From positions 17,115 to 81,114 of the forward strand of contig JADNYV010000164.1 of the NCBI GenBank assembly GCA_015501055.1: a DNA stretch of 64,000 nucleotides. The letters run 5' to 3'. Origin of the DNA: Mucidula mucida (taxonomy: Eukaryota > Basidiomycota > Agaricomycetes > Agaricales > Physalacriaceae). A program made the translations under genes and the position numbers. The stretch's first letter is position 1. Each line of letters opens with the position of its first letter. The notes below the pieces were generated by a model. It did not search any database, was not told the DNA's origin, and was given only the letters and a program-made list of their open reading frames with translations. Positions 11,479 to 21,939 of the stretch are shown one piece after another.

Positions 11479-12721
11479 ATGCCCGCTACATCCTGCCCTG
11501 CCTACGAGATAGACGAGGACATTCCCGTCACTCTTATGGAGGAGTATGGCGACCGCGACTATCTACAGAGGAAATATGAGGATGCACGCAAACGTCGCAT
11601 CTCTTACAGGTGGTCGTTCACCGAAGTCATCGAGAAACTCCCAATTGCACCAACTCCCAATCAGCGTCCAATCCCGTCGTTTGCTTTAGATGGTGGCCAA
11701 TATTGTTTTCGACCGATTAGCGCTCCCAAGCCAGCGTCATTTGCGGAAGCGGAGAGCGCCCAGAGTTCCCAAGTCTGGGGTGCGAATGTCTTCAAAGCTG
11801 ACTCTTGCGGCCCCGCCGTCCAGCAGAGCCAGCCCGAGCGTGTCATCTTGAAGATTCTCCAGCCCTCCATGCGCCCGTTCCCGGATGACAGGGGGATTCG
11901 TCTGGGATCACCTGCGCATCAATTGGCTTACTCTGAAGAGATTCTGTATAAGCATCTGCGGCCATTACAGGGCTCTCATATTCCCTACTACTTCGGCACG
12001 TTCCTGGTAACTTAGTATTGCAGTGCACTCTTCGTCGACTGACTCCTCGACTAAGGTGACTCTTCCAAACGGAGAAGATGCCTACGTTCTCATCCTGGAA
12101 TACATTGAGGGCGAGGTGCTCCAAGAATGGGTCACGGAGTATGACACGAACGAAACCCGCGCACGCGAAGTACTTCCCGTTATGGTACGTTCCCTCACGA
12201 CTTACACACAGTCGTTGAATGTTTTCTAGATTCACTCCCTCATTGATACCTTTCGCGCCATTCATGGAGCCTACGTAGCGCACACCGATATGCACATGGA
12301 CTTGACCAACATTATTGTTCGTCCCGACGGGACAGTCGTTATCATTGATTTTGCAGACTGCGCGATATTGGAAACTCCCCAGGATACAGAAAGACTTGTT
12401 CGTACATTGGCGTGCGGCAGTGACAACCAAGGCTACTATTGTGCTCACAGGCTCTTGAACTACTGTCTATACAATGCGGGAGGACCGGCTAGAGCTAGGC
12501 TGCAGGATTGGGCGAGGACTCCAGGAAATATACCCGCTGAGGTCATGTATCCAGACGGACCACCCAGGCCCGTTGACAGCGACCAAGAGAGCGATGGCGA
12601 CGATTCTTCGTTTTACAAAAGCGACGCGACGGACTCTGATGATGCATTTTACGAAAGCGATGCGACGGCCTCTGATGTTTCGTTGCACGAAAGCGATGCG
12701 ACGGACTCTGATGAAGATTGA
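11479..12721 (+). CDS. Kinase-like protein with acidic repeat tail, fam4 copy 1
   Basis: Exons 11479-12006, 12056-12184 and 12230-12721 join in frame into 382 residues through two phase-0 introns of 49 and 45 bases. The order of parts is an N-terminal helical region, a beta-3 lysine in ERVILKILQPS, an alpha-C-like glutamate (SEEILY), LQGSHIPYYFG, the hinge NGEDAYVLILEYIEGE, the loop HTDMHMDLTNIIV and VVIIDFADC at the DFG site. The loop keeps the aspartate, but the asparagine is two positions further on than in canonical kinases. The tail is rich in Asp, Ser and Glu and contains three 12-residue repeats. The right-hand copy is nearly identical and also open, which suggests selection. It may be an active atypical kinase, an aminoglycoside-phosphotransferase-like enzyme or a pseudokinase; its substrate is unknown. 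Confidence 0.8.
12611..12718 (+). repeat. Coding 36-base tandem repeat, three units
   Basis: Units 12611-12646, 12647-12682 and 12683-12718 encode variants of FYESDATxSDxx directly before the stop codon of the fam4 gene. The unit count is the same in the copy at 29,687-29,794. Confidence 0.8.
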
Positions 12722-13850
12722 AGCTTCGGCGCATTGTTTGATACCTGTACGGTACTGTACTACTTTTCAGTAAAGGAAAGCAGTTTACAACAATTGTCAT
12801 ACTTCATTGTTCGGAAATTTCATTGAACGTCTCTAGGGACGATGCTATCGCAAATGGACTGAGAGTAAACTTTCGGCGTCGGCGGAAAGCAAGTGAGATG
12901 GTATTTCTGTCACTTCTTAGCGCTAACCCGTCTAGGCGAGCTTGGGTAACGAGGCTCCGGCAGTATCAAGTGACACGAATGCTCCCACTGATGGCTTGAT
13001 CGAATCCCCTGCAACTCTGTCAGTAGCTGCCTCTTAGGCAGTCGGTCTGGTATATTCCTAGGACCGTCAGCTAACATATACATGTGTTGAGCGTCCAGCA
13101 CCGGTGAGTACTACGGCGCGTTTTGTTATTCCTCGTGAAAGGACAAGCGACGACAGCCCTCTCCCTCATCAAACATTTCATGTCCATCAATGACACTTTG
13201 CATGCAGAACCCGAGACCCCCTACCCCATACGCATCTACCGAGAAGCGGTAAACTCCAAAGCATTGTTATCCTTCCTTTAAATAAAACTTCTGGAAGGGT
13301 TCACGTAAATCCCTCTGCGTCTCTCATCCCCGTCCCCGCGTTAATGCCAACCTGTGTCCTGGCGAAGCCTCATCGCTACCCGACTGGGCTTAACGAAAAA
13401 GTATACGTCAGCATGCACGGATACCCTTCCTACAAGTCATGGCATTTACAGCCTCATACCCTCTTCACGCGCATCAGACTGCGCCACCTCGGATTCTGTC
13501 GAGGTTGATGCGATTCCTGGAATCATTACTGGGCAGCGCAGCCGCCGAATATTCTTCATTGTCCTAGCCCAGCAGAGAGCCGTTGAAGGCACAAGTCAAC
13601 CGAGCTGCACAGGAGAAGTTCCATGGAGAGCATCAGGCGGTGGGACAGAATTCGGGGATGTAACGAGAGGCCGAGGTAGTGGCACAGGCATAAGCTGTAG
13701 ATGGAGCCAATCGATATAAAGGCTACTAGTATCCCTCTTCCTTCTTCGTTCGGGTCGCCTCACTTTAGTTAAGATCACATTGTTTTCGTATCGTACATAG
13801 AAATAACTGGATAGGTAACTGCATAGCAAGACATAGTAAGGTAGAGAGTA
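12722..13850. other. Spacer with possible small exons
   Basis: A short frame starting ATGTCCATCAATGAC near 13,180 encodes MSINDTLHAEPETPYP and reaches a GTAAAC, or GTAAGA in the other copy, that could be a donor. A second frame from about 13,344 (MPTCVLAKPHRYPTG) follows an AT-rich TTTAAATAAAAC box. It is open for 74 codons in the right copy but broken here by one missing T. Whether these are genes is uncertain. Confidence 0.3.
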
Positions 13851-13904
13851 AAATACAAAGCATTAATCACAACATGAGAGCGTGTCAGAGCGGCGGCTCC
13901 GGGG

Positions 13905-14850
13905 AGATCAACGTCAAGGACAATATTTCCTTCGATGTCCTTCAATCGTTAAAGGGAGGGCTCTCTGCCTCCGATCAAACAACTCAATCCACAGCCGCAT
14001 CATCTTTTTCCATAAGCCACCGTTCCTCCTCCACTCTCCCTCAAGGCCACTGACAATGACATCCGCGAGGTAGATGTCCTTTCCCAAATCAGCTCCTGAC
14101 AATGAAACATCTTGTCCCCCTCCGGCGCGTTGAGGTCGTACTTCGCGTTAGGTAGCGGAAATCCTTCACGGAACCACTATACAAGCCCAATTGCTCGCGT
14201 GAAACGACCGTGATAAACGGTTCAATGAGGATACCCTGTAGCGTAGGAGAGGAAAGGAACGCTATGAGGAGTTCGGCAAGCGCTCTGTACATGTCGTGTT
14301 TTTCATTGACTACCGTGAGGTCGTGGAGGAGTATGTGGACAAGAAGCGGGAGGAATGAGCGCCGGATAAGAAATGGAACGGATTCGTGAATGTCGTACCG
14401 ACGATCAGAGAGCGATCTAGGAGATACCGCACAATCGTGTTGACTGGGGCGACCGTATCATCGCTGATCATGGAAATGTTCAGCGGGATGACTTCTCGTC
14501 ATATCCACCGTCCGTACCAGGAGCCCGAGAAAATCCATGATGCTCAAGTCCTGTTGAACAACCCGATCCAGGTCGTCGAGGAACTGGAGCAGTTCCCAGC
14601 GCGCGTAATGTTGCTACTGCCCAAAGCAGCTCCGGAAGAGCTCGTGATGCTTTGCACCTTCACTCCGGAACTCCTCGAGAGCCGCCATATAATCCGGAGG
14701 CGATGAAGCAGGCGCTTTCGACGCGCGAGTGGCGTCGGTGAGACTGGAATCGCTGTTACTTCTCGTCCGTCGGGGGTAATGTTCGTGAAATTCCTCCAAT
14801 CCCGATGGAGGGAGAATCGCAGGCATTTCATCACTGTAATCATCGTCCCA
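13905..14850 (-). pseudogene. Gene Y, left copy, decayed
   Basis: This is the counterpart of the open frame at 30,997-31,920. Several one- and two-base deletions and insertions break the frame. Examples are GCTCCTGAC against GAGCTCCTGAC near 14,092 and missing bases near 14,390 and 14,610. The remaining pieces encode the same helix-rich, leucine-rich protein of unknown function. Confidence 0.75.
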
Positions 14851-14969
14851 TAAGTCCGAGTAGTGAGCTGCTAGAAAGAACGATATATTAGTACGTGTCA
14901 AGCCATTGTGGAAGCGCGTGTACATGACTCGGGATCTCTGAAACTTGTCGGAAAAACTTCGTCGTCATG

Positions 14970-15550
14970 GCTCCAGGCTACCGAAAGAAGAAGAAGGAGG
15001 ATCAATAGGAGACGGTGCATAGGGAGTTAGACGCACAAGAAGATTCTTCGGACGCGGACGAAGTCGACCTCGTAGTCGACGTCCATTCAGGACCGAAGTC
15101 AGCAGAAGCTGTAAAGTATTAAAACGTTCCGCTGATGCTGGTCAGCTAGAATTACATACAGCGAGACGATTTCTCGGAGCTCGCGCGTTCTAAAGAGCCT
15201 CGTCAACAAAGCTTACAGGTTCCGAAGGAGAACGGGGTCATACCGTAGCGAAGCGTGCCCGAGTGCCGCTGAAACTTTGCCTGTTCAATGCTACCGCCAT
15301 ACGGCGGCGGCTTAGGGACTGGCATGATGATAGCAGAAAGACAACAGCAGCTTGCACTGGAGGGTATTTAAATACGGTGCCGGCTGTGCGCGACACAGCG
15401 ACTCATATCAGAGCACCTGGGGTATAGCTGTGAAGTGCCACGCCCTGACTCATACCGCCCTTCGTCGTGTGAATAGATACGAACATGACAATGTACATGT
15501 GCTACGACTGATGCAGAGATCATGATGGACACACATTCGGCGTGATGGGC
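14970..15550. other. Spacer, no firm gene
   Basis: It holds a short frame starting ATGGCTCCAGG and a palindromic TATTTAAATA box at about 15,366. Both are conserved in the right copy, but no convincing coding sequence follows. Confidence 0.35.
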
Positions 15551-15552
15551 GC

Positions 15553-16100
15553 TTAAGGTTCAAGGTATTCAAAACCTTGGTATGTCGTACATTGTCTAAT
15601 CGAAAACGTTAGTTGAGCGGGTACCCAATATAGAACGTGCCTGAATGTATACATACCTACACAGGCGCCCCGGCGATAGTCAAAGCGGTAGTCCACGATG
15701 CACGTTCTGAGAAAAGAAACGATAGACGTGTAGATTTTATGTAGCGGTCCGGAAAAGGGCGGTCCGTCCTTCAACCGAACATTGATAGAAACATTACAAA
15801 GCGCATACACGTCCGTACGTTTGTAACGCAACATGAGATGATGAGCATCGGTCCTGTAAAATGTCAGGGGATGAACAAGGCATCTAGTTTAGAAAGTCTC
15901 TGACCTTCGCAAGTACTTGTGGGGTATCTCAATGATGGTATACCGCTGCAAGAGAATCATCTACAACGAGTCACTTGGTGGAGATAGAGGCAGCCGTACC
16001 CACAAACACGCCACAGTGAGTGTCATGACTTGTTCATGACCGTTCGAGAAGAAAAGGTGTGATCGGTGGCTGTGCCGATGCGATTGTGATCAACTAAGTA
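15553..16100 (-). pseudogene. Gene Z, left copy (unknown function)
   Basis: Minus-strand frames at about 15,553-15,834 encode a segment with LRYKRTDVYALCNVS and RTCIVDYRFDYRRGA, which reads like real protein. The upstream part, matching the right copy at 32,953-33,195, is broken here by a missing T in the FFFLNGHEQ segment and by a stop. In the right copy the situation is reversed. I do not recognise the family. Confidence 0.45.
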
Positions 16101-16336
16101 CATGCACGTCGTCTTTTATTTCCAATGCTTCGACTAACTCGTGAATACTCGGTTTCCCTCCCTCCGCCCCACTATCCCTGATCTCCATCGTTGCAATGCG
16201 GTTGTACATTTCTCTAAGCGCACTCCATCAAGTTGGAGATGGTTCAGAATAAGCAACCGCTCGACCTTTCGGAGTTGGAGAGAAGATACTATTGGTTATA
16301 GTTCAATGACATTTACATTTATATTTACTCTATTGT

Positions 16337-16780
16337 TCAAGCATACACCTTCTCTTTGAAGCCGGGTAAGATGATCGCCGTCTTATCCGCCACACTCTCC
16401 CTATACCCCGCGTGCCTCTGCCATTTTTGCTTCGCGAACGTCCATTCTACGTCCGCGACATTAGCACCAAGTCATGATTCCAAGGGAATACAAACGTACC
16501 CTCCATAGTTGGGACAGGATTGCCCCTCTTCTCAAAGCCATCCTCTGGGTACTCTTCGCGCTGAAGGACAGGCGACTCTTTTATCGTGGCAAGAACGACA
16601 TCGTTGTGCGGTCTTGAGAAATACAGGAGACCTAGTCGATCGACGTGTTGATGGTCTTTCGGTGGGATAGTCACCCTGCGTTGAAGCCCGTTCAGCTTCA
16701 GATACACCTGGTTAGATAGACACTCACCGATGAATAGTACTCTTCACATAGCCACCAGTCAGAAACTGCAGCGCATCGCA
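16337..16780 (-). pseudogene. 2-oxoglutarate/Fe(II) dioxygenase, 3' fragment
   Basis: This fragment contains the last two exons and part of the exon with the second iron-binding histidine of the dioxygenase found whole at 33.3-34.9 kb. It includes VTIPPKD, LGLLYFSRPHNDVV and the C-terminal exon, and ends in TGA. It stops abruptly at the right edge of the block, where sequence of a family X gene begins. No promoter, N-terminal domain or HxD motif remains. Confidence 0.85.
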
Positions 16781-16785
16781 AGCGG

Positions 16786-17764
16786 GATCAAGCTTGGATC
16801 GATGAAAGTCGTTTTAAAAACCTGGTCTACGCGTCGAAAGATATACGGGTCGATGCACTTCATAGAGAGCGTTGTGAACTCTTTGAACATGGACATCGAG
16901 AGGCCATAGGTAACCGGATTCGGCGGTCGCAGCAAGCTATCGAGTGCCGTACGATTGAATGTTAGGTTCCGATCCGATTCGTTGAGTCCTAGATTGAGAT
17001 AGGTCGCACAAATATGGGGTATGTCCTCCAAAAAGAAGGAGAATGACGAGCTAGGTAGCACAAGAGTTTGAGGACGGTAGTCATAGTTCCATGGTAAAAT
17101 AACACCCACGCGGAACGTGGCTGGGGCAGAAGCCGTGATCACCAGAAATTGGAGTGTCGCCACAACGGTTGTGATATCCTTCCGACGAGCAGCGCGAAGG
17201 ATACATTTGACTCGATGAGAGCAGGACACGGCCATGTCTTAGGGATTAGACTGAAAAAGGGAAACATATTGTTCGCTGGAGCCCTCAGCCTTTTTGTCCA
17301 TGTGCATTGGCGTCGCCAGACATCGGTTCATGCTGCAGTGTGCCCCGGCGCCGTATGATTCAACACGACTAAAGATCTTGATCCACGACTTCAGCATGGA
17401 CTTCCTTGCGAATCGACGACGGGGTTGGTCATGTCGCCAATGATCACGGACAGCGGCTCAAGAATAGCGGGGATATATTCGGGAAGCGTGAGGTCGTTGA
17501 GATTAGACGAGAATTCGGAAAAAAATTTCGCAGCTAGTCGACTATGACAGGCCATAGACCGCCGAACGGATAAGCCGCCTTCTCGCCTCGAATACATGTA
17601 GTCCTTGAGTCCTCAAAGACAAGCTGCTTCAACGTTGAGCTCTGTAGGTTCGAGGGACAACAGCACCACGTCTGGTGATCTGTGAATGATGAAGATACAT
17701 ATTCATGGAGAGTACCCCACACGTACCTTGAGCGCTTCGATGTCGAGGGATCCCGTCTTCATTG
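16786..17764 (-). pseudogene. Family X, copy 2, decayed
   Basis: Homology to the first copy starts immediately after the dioxygenase fragment. Lesions include GAA to TAA at the NPEDMAVS segment, an extra G near 17,106, a deletion of about 50 bases around 17,400 and another of about 100 bases around 17,680. At its 3' end it keeps arginine where copy 1 has a stop, then runs into the block edge, so the true C-terminus is missing in both copies. Confidence 0.75.
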
Positions 17765-18457
17765 GAGGCTTCGGTTCGGGATGGAGGTCAGAAGGTGGTG
17801 CCAGGTGAGAGTGGCTCCATGAGGGTCGGCGATGCGCTCTATATATCCTGTCGTGATGCACAGAAGCTTGACCTCTAATAACAATAAGACACAAAAAATA
17901 CCTTTGTTCCTACTACCCCCTTGAAGGTGTTCAAGTTTTTCAAACATGAGGAAGTCGTGGGCGACGAGAGTGATATGATGCGGAACGCGCAGTCGAGAAA
18001 TGTTCCTGTTACGGTCAGAGGTATCTGGAATTATCATGCGGGACTGTTGAGCAATCATCAGCACGACGCGTCCCACTGAAGTCTCGGAGTCCCGGTCGTT
18101 GATTCCCACCACGTCGACAAGCCAAGTATGCGGCCTTGCATGCTTCTCGTCCCGCAGAGGACGCGTAACAACCAATATCCCATCAAGCGTTCTCTCACTG
18201 CGGTTAGCGTCTAAACGTAAAAGTGGGGGAGGCATGCGAAAACCTGTAGCGACGTCCCCTGGAGACGGACACCCCGTCAGAGGCAATGTCACTACCGCCT
18301 CGAGGCGCAATGACTCCTCCAGCGGATACACTTCCTGGGTGTGGTACACCCGCCACTTCTGACAGTCGCGGAGCAATTCCTGGTACGATTGATATACCCT
18401 GTTCGGAGAACGCATCAGATCTTTGACGGTGGCAGTAGAAAGTAAGGAGGGAGGCAT
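17759..18457 (-). pseudogene. Chimera: fam1 exon 1 joined to the family X 5' end
   Basis: An open frame starts at the fam1 ATG (18457, MPPSLLSTATVKDL), runs through the whole fam1 first exon to LQGG, and at about 17,913 continues without a stop into the 5' region of family X (CITTGYIERIADPHG). The fused frame is about 230 residues from that ATG. The beta-3 lysine is methionine (RVVLMIAQQS), and there is no hinge or catalytic exon. Near-identical segments of about 35 bases, containing ACAATAAG and CCTTTGTTCCTA, flank the kinase piece. The kinase exon therefore looks inserted into the X 5' region. Expression is unknown; a promoter for this fusion is not evident. Confidence 0.7.
17875..17913 (+). 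repeat. Direct repeat, left flank of inserted kinase exon
   Basis: This segment contains ACAATAAGACACAAAAAATA then CCTTTGTTCCTA. It is matched at 18,479-18,512 on the other side of the inserted fam1 exon. A single such segment is present at the equivalent site of X copy 1, near 1,345-1,380. Confidence 0.65.
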
Positions 18458-18478
18458 TGTGACGCGTTTTTGGTCGTC

Positions 18479-18512
18479 TAAAAACAATAAGCAATCAAAC
18501 CTTTGTTCCTAT
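18479..18512 (+). repeat. Direct repeat, right flank of inserted kinase exon
   Basis: This segment contains CTAAAAACAATAAGCAATCA then CCTTTGTTCCTA, matching 17,875-17,913 with a few differences. Sequence resembling the X upstream region (GGTTCGAAGG, GGTCGGCCCG) continues after it. Confidence 0.65.
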
Positions 18513-19014
18513 TGTGGTTCGAAGGCGGACCTTCGGGATGTCGGCCCGTAACACCGAATTCCCCATGCCTGCTTAAGACTTCTCGTCTCACGACTTCCAC
18601 CTCTCGCCGCCAGTTCAGCTATAGACACAAGCGCATCAAGCCTGGTATATAAAAATCAATGTGGGCAAGAAACTACGGGCGACTGTTAACAAGAGCAAAG
18701 CGAATCCAGCCGAAATGCGCGAAGACGAAGGTTATTCTCCCCGGACCTGGCCTCTCAGCTATCTAATTCTTATCTTTGCTATAGTAGATGCATTTACGTC
18801 CTTACATTCCCACCGCCCTTATTCACACTCTGCACTGCGTGCTGTTTGGCTCGTGGTCTTCCAGGATGTGCGTATAACTGAGGGAACTCCATGAAGCAGA
18901 ATGATGCCGACTCTAACCTAGTGGACACTGTGTTCTCACACGAGACCTGGTCTTATACATTATGTATCTACTGGGACTACTCTCACTTACACACTGCCTC
19001 CCAAAGCTCCTCGT

Positions 19015-20274
19015 TCATATCACGGAAGCACTGACATGCTGAGAAGAATAGCATGGCGCGGGGGTCGGAGTGACCATCAAGACTGTGATTCGGTTGATAC
19101 CAAATCTCCCGGCACGTCGTCCCGGATCTGTAACGAAGTCGACGCTCACCAATCCGATTGATTGCTGGACAGCTGACTTTCGTCAAGACGTTGTTGTTGA
19201 AATCCGATAATATAAAATATGGACAGTTTGTAAGTTCAGAGTACCTGAAGGAAGTCAGTCTTCGCGAGGTCAGAGATGGGAGGAACAAACTTTGCAATTT
19301 GGGCGCTCATGATGCGCACGTTGCGCAGCGCCGTCTCGTGCCTCTTGACCCTTTCTCCTACCCGCGAGGCTGCCACATCCCACGCTGAGGTATCTATTGT
19401 TCCTGGTTTCTTTGCACAACGTCAGCCCGGCGACTCGTAATGCCTAAAATACTGTAGGCGTACCTTGAGCTCAATCACATTGAGAACCATCCTCGGAAAC
19501 TTCTTCTGGTCTGTGTTTTTGAACCGGTTGTTGATCTGGCCGTCGGGCTTACCGCCTAAGATGTTGGTAGCCAATTCCGAAATCGTCTCGCAGAACCGAG
19601 CAGGGCTCAGCCAATCTGGGTTGCTCTCTGGTAGGGCTGTACCCTCGAAGAATGGTTCCAACGTGGTCATGATATCGATTCGATATTCGTCCGCACCTAC
19701 GGTTGTGATCGTCAACAAACGAAGGCGAAGGTCAAAGTCTACTTACTATCTCCCAGAGTGACTTCTGTGCGGCGGTCCACTCTATAGTTAGCCATCTTCA
19801 TAATTTGTGCGATTTGTGTATGTCTCAAAGGTTTTGGAGAGTCCTTGTAGATATTCTCGAGGCGGTTTATAATCAGAGAGTTGAGCGCAGTGCCACTCTC
19901 CTCCCACACAATTGTTGAGAACATTTCCCTGGTAGTTGAATAATTAGCTCCGCTATTCGGCAGGAATTGAGAAGCACGTACATTGCGGCTTGTTCATTCT
20001 CCAGCATCTCCCTAAAATCAACCGAGGGCAGCAGTTTCTGTTTCACGTGTTGGCGGCGGACGGATCGGATCAGCTTCTTAAGAACCATCGTGTGGTCAAC
20101 AACCGGAAGTGCAATATACGTTGTCGTGGGATCGTAGAATCGGATAGTCGCTCCCCGATGTGTAGAGAAAATTCTGCCTGCAGCGGTGGTTGGACATTTT
20201 ACAATATTGGGTTCTGACAGAAACTGCCACCACTTGAATATCTTTGTAGAGTCAGCTTCGATCGAGTAGCTCAT
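19015..20274 (-). CDS. Uncharacterised 344-residue protein
   Basis: Five exons (19982-20274, 19747-19928, 19464-19696, 19245-19409 and 19015-19176) join in frame through introns with good donors (GTACGT, GTAAGT, GTACGC, GTACTC) and AG acceptors. I do not recognise the family. A hydrophobic strand VLNVIELKKPG is preceded by a helical segment and followed by a helical region rich in Arg and Val. The spacing around E-L-K is compatible with a PD-(D/E)xK nuclease fold, but the upstream aspartate cannot be assigned with confidence, so this is only a hint. There is no signal peptide. The last exon is the least certain, since another frame there is also open. The gene stands between the chimera and the intact fam2 gene, diverging from the latter. 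Confidence 0.65.
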
Positions 20275-20519
20275 GGTCAAGGTAGGGGGTGAATAAAGAT
20301 GGGACTTGTAGAGTGACAGTCATGATCCTTTTATATCGCACCGAAAATCGATTATCGAGAATATTCTCGATTCCTACACGTAGTGATTAGCCTCGAGGCA
20401 GACACGTTGTAGACGCACCTTGTCCACCGTGGGTACAATGCAGTGCGTGCTGCGCTTAAAGTTAGACGCCCAGGACGCGCGTTGATGCGACACGGAACCA
20501 AATTCAAACTCCGCCAACC

Positions 20520-20526
20520 TATAAAA
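20520..20526 (+). promoter_or_regulatory. TATA box of fam2 copy 2
   Basis: TATAAAA lies 41-47 bases before the ATG at 20567. The upstream CTCCGCCAAC sequence resembles that before the fam2 gene at 6.7 kb. Confidence 0.5.
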
Positions 20527-20566
20527 CGCGGGTTTCACAGGTAGTGCACTCACAATCCTCCCTTCA

Positions 20567-21718
20567 ATGCCACTCCGCGATTTGACTTCCGAGATAGTCG
20601 AAATTCCTCCTTCGTCCTTTGGACTGGTCCTGGGTCCTACTCCTACGGACCCCACAGAAATCAGCCAGTTGACTGAGAAGATTCGTCGGCATCGGCACGC
20701 AGAACTAGAACGCCCTCTGGCAGTGACCAGAAAGCCTTTTTCGGACTTCGAGGACACGCTCCTTGTCCCCAGACGCGAGATGCCTTCCGGTGGGAGAGAG
20801 TTACCTGCATTCCTGCGTGGTGGCGGAGATCACGAGTGTACGTTGAAGCTCATCGAGCCCATTCGACATGCTTCGCAAGCGGTCTCATCGCACAAGATCC
20901 TCGACAAGGTTGAGGGGGAGTATTCAAGGATTTGGAAGGCTCGGCTTATTCCAGTCGATAACTCGACTGGTGGCGAGGTCGTTGTGCTGAAGATTTTCCA
21001 GCAATCCGCAATGCCACTCCCAGCTGCCGACAAAAATCCTTTTCAGGACTTTTTGTTTGCAAACGAGGCGGCCGACGTAGAATGCCGTGCCTATCACAAA
21101 CTGCTCGATTTGCAAGGCCTGATCATTCCCTACAACTTTGGGACGTACAAGGTAATTCCTTATACAGCGCTCGTGATGTAAACTAATGTATCGTTTTCAA
21201 GATGATCATGCCTCATAATGAGGAGGCGTACGTACTGATGTTGGAGTACATCCAAGGGGAAACGCTTGTCCAGTGGTTGTCTCGCCTCCCGAACGCCGAT
21301 GAACTAGGCGAAGAATTCACTGAACACCTTGAATCATACGAGAGAGTCGTAAGTATAGGTCTAAATGAGATATTCGGATGAACTCACATCTTCACAGGTA
21401 ACGTCATGCTTGCAGACAATGAACGCCCTTCATTGGCATAATGTCGCGCATGGCAGCCCACTGGGCCAGAATATTATGATCACGACATCTACGCCCGGAT
21501 CTGGATCGTCAATTCTTCCATTGAACATCGATGACCAACGTTTCAGTGTTATATTCATCGATTTTGGAGACTGTAGGTTCCTTGAATGTTTCGAAGCGAA
21601 AGAAAGAGCCCAAGTGAAGAAAAGGGATAAGGATTGGCTGGCGAATGATTTGCTGTGCTGTACCTCCCATGACAGAATCCTTTGCAAGATAGCCACGGAG
21701 CAGGGCATTGAGATGTAG
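20567..21718 (+). CDS. Kinase-like protein, fam2 copy 2 (predicted pseudokinase)
   Basis: Exons 20567-21151, 21202-21348 and 21416-21718 join in frame into 344 residues. Parts in order are a proline-rich N-terminus, SRIWKARLIPVD at the position of a glycine-rich loop, the lysine in VVVLKIFQQSA, LQGLIIPYNFGTYK at the end of exon 1, the hinge HNEEAYVLMLEYIQGE, the loop HGSPLGQNIMI and FIDFGDC. The catalytic aspartate of HRD is serine, while the asparagine and the DFG aspartate are kept. By family knowledge such a protein could bind nucleotide and metal but should be poor at transferring phosphate. It is the only intact fam2 gene of the three here. Its function and partner are unknown. Confidence 0.8.
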
Positions 21719-21939
21719 TAGCCATGTAATCAAAGAGCTTCTGTTAGAAAACGTACCCGTTGGTGTTGTTTATACCATGATGCTTAGGAAAATTCAGCGC
21801 TGAGGTCTGAGACTCATCGGTCATGTAGCGTGAGCTTGGCATATCGGTCTTGATCTCGTTCCCTCAACGTGCTTACGGAAGGATTTGCCGGAACGTGGGA
21901 ATGCTAATTGAAACTCCGCGCACTTCTCTGCCGCCTCTT

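Larger units (their letters stand above)
8344..16780 (+). repeat. 8.4 kb segmental duplication, left copy
   Basis: This block matches 25,396-33,780 in the same orientation, mostly at high identity with scattered small indels. Its left edge falls on TTATAAAAGC in the fam3 promoter. Its right edge lies inside an exon of the dioxygenase gene, after GCGCATC. Gene order inside is fam3 (+), fam1 (-), fam4 (+), small frames, gene Y (-), gene Z (-) and the dioxygenase 3' end (-). Because the right copy contains the complete dioxygenase, this left copy is probably the derived one. No target-site duplication was found at the edges. Confidence 0.9.

Noticed and set aside
11843..12448. Minus-strand frames of about 200 codons opposite the fam4 genes (also at 28,919-29,524)
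   Set aside because: They run across the fam4 introns, have no start context or homology, and mirror the codon pattern of the plus-strand gene.
12940..13030. GATCGAATCCC as a possible B box of a tRNA gene
   Set aside because: No A box at proper distance and no cloverleaf could be drawn.
18661..18894. Plus-strand frame of 77 codons after a TATA-like box
   Set aside because: It lacks an ATG at the start and any recognisable feature; it lies in the former upstream region of family X.
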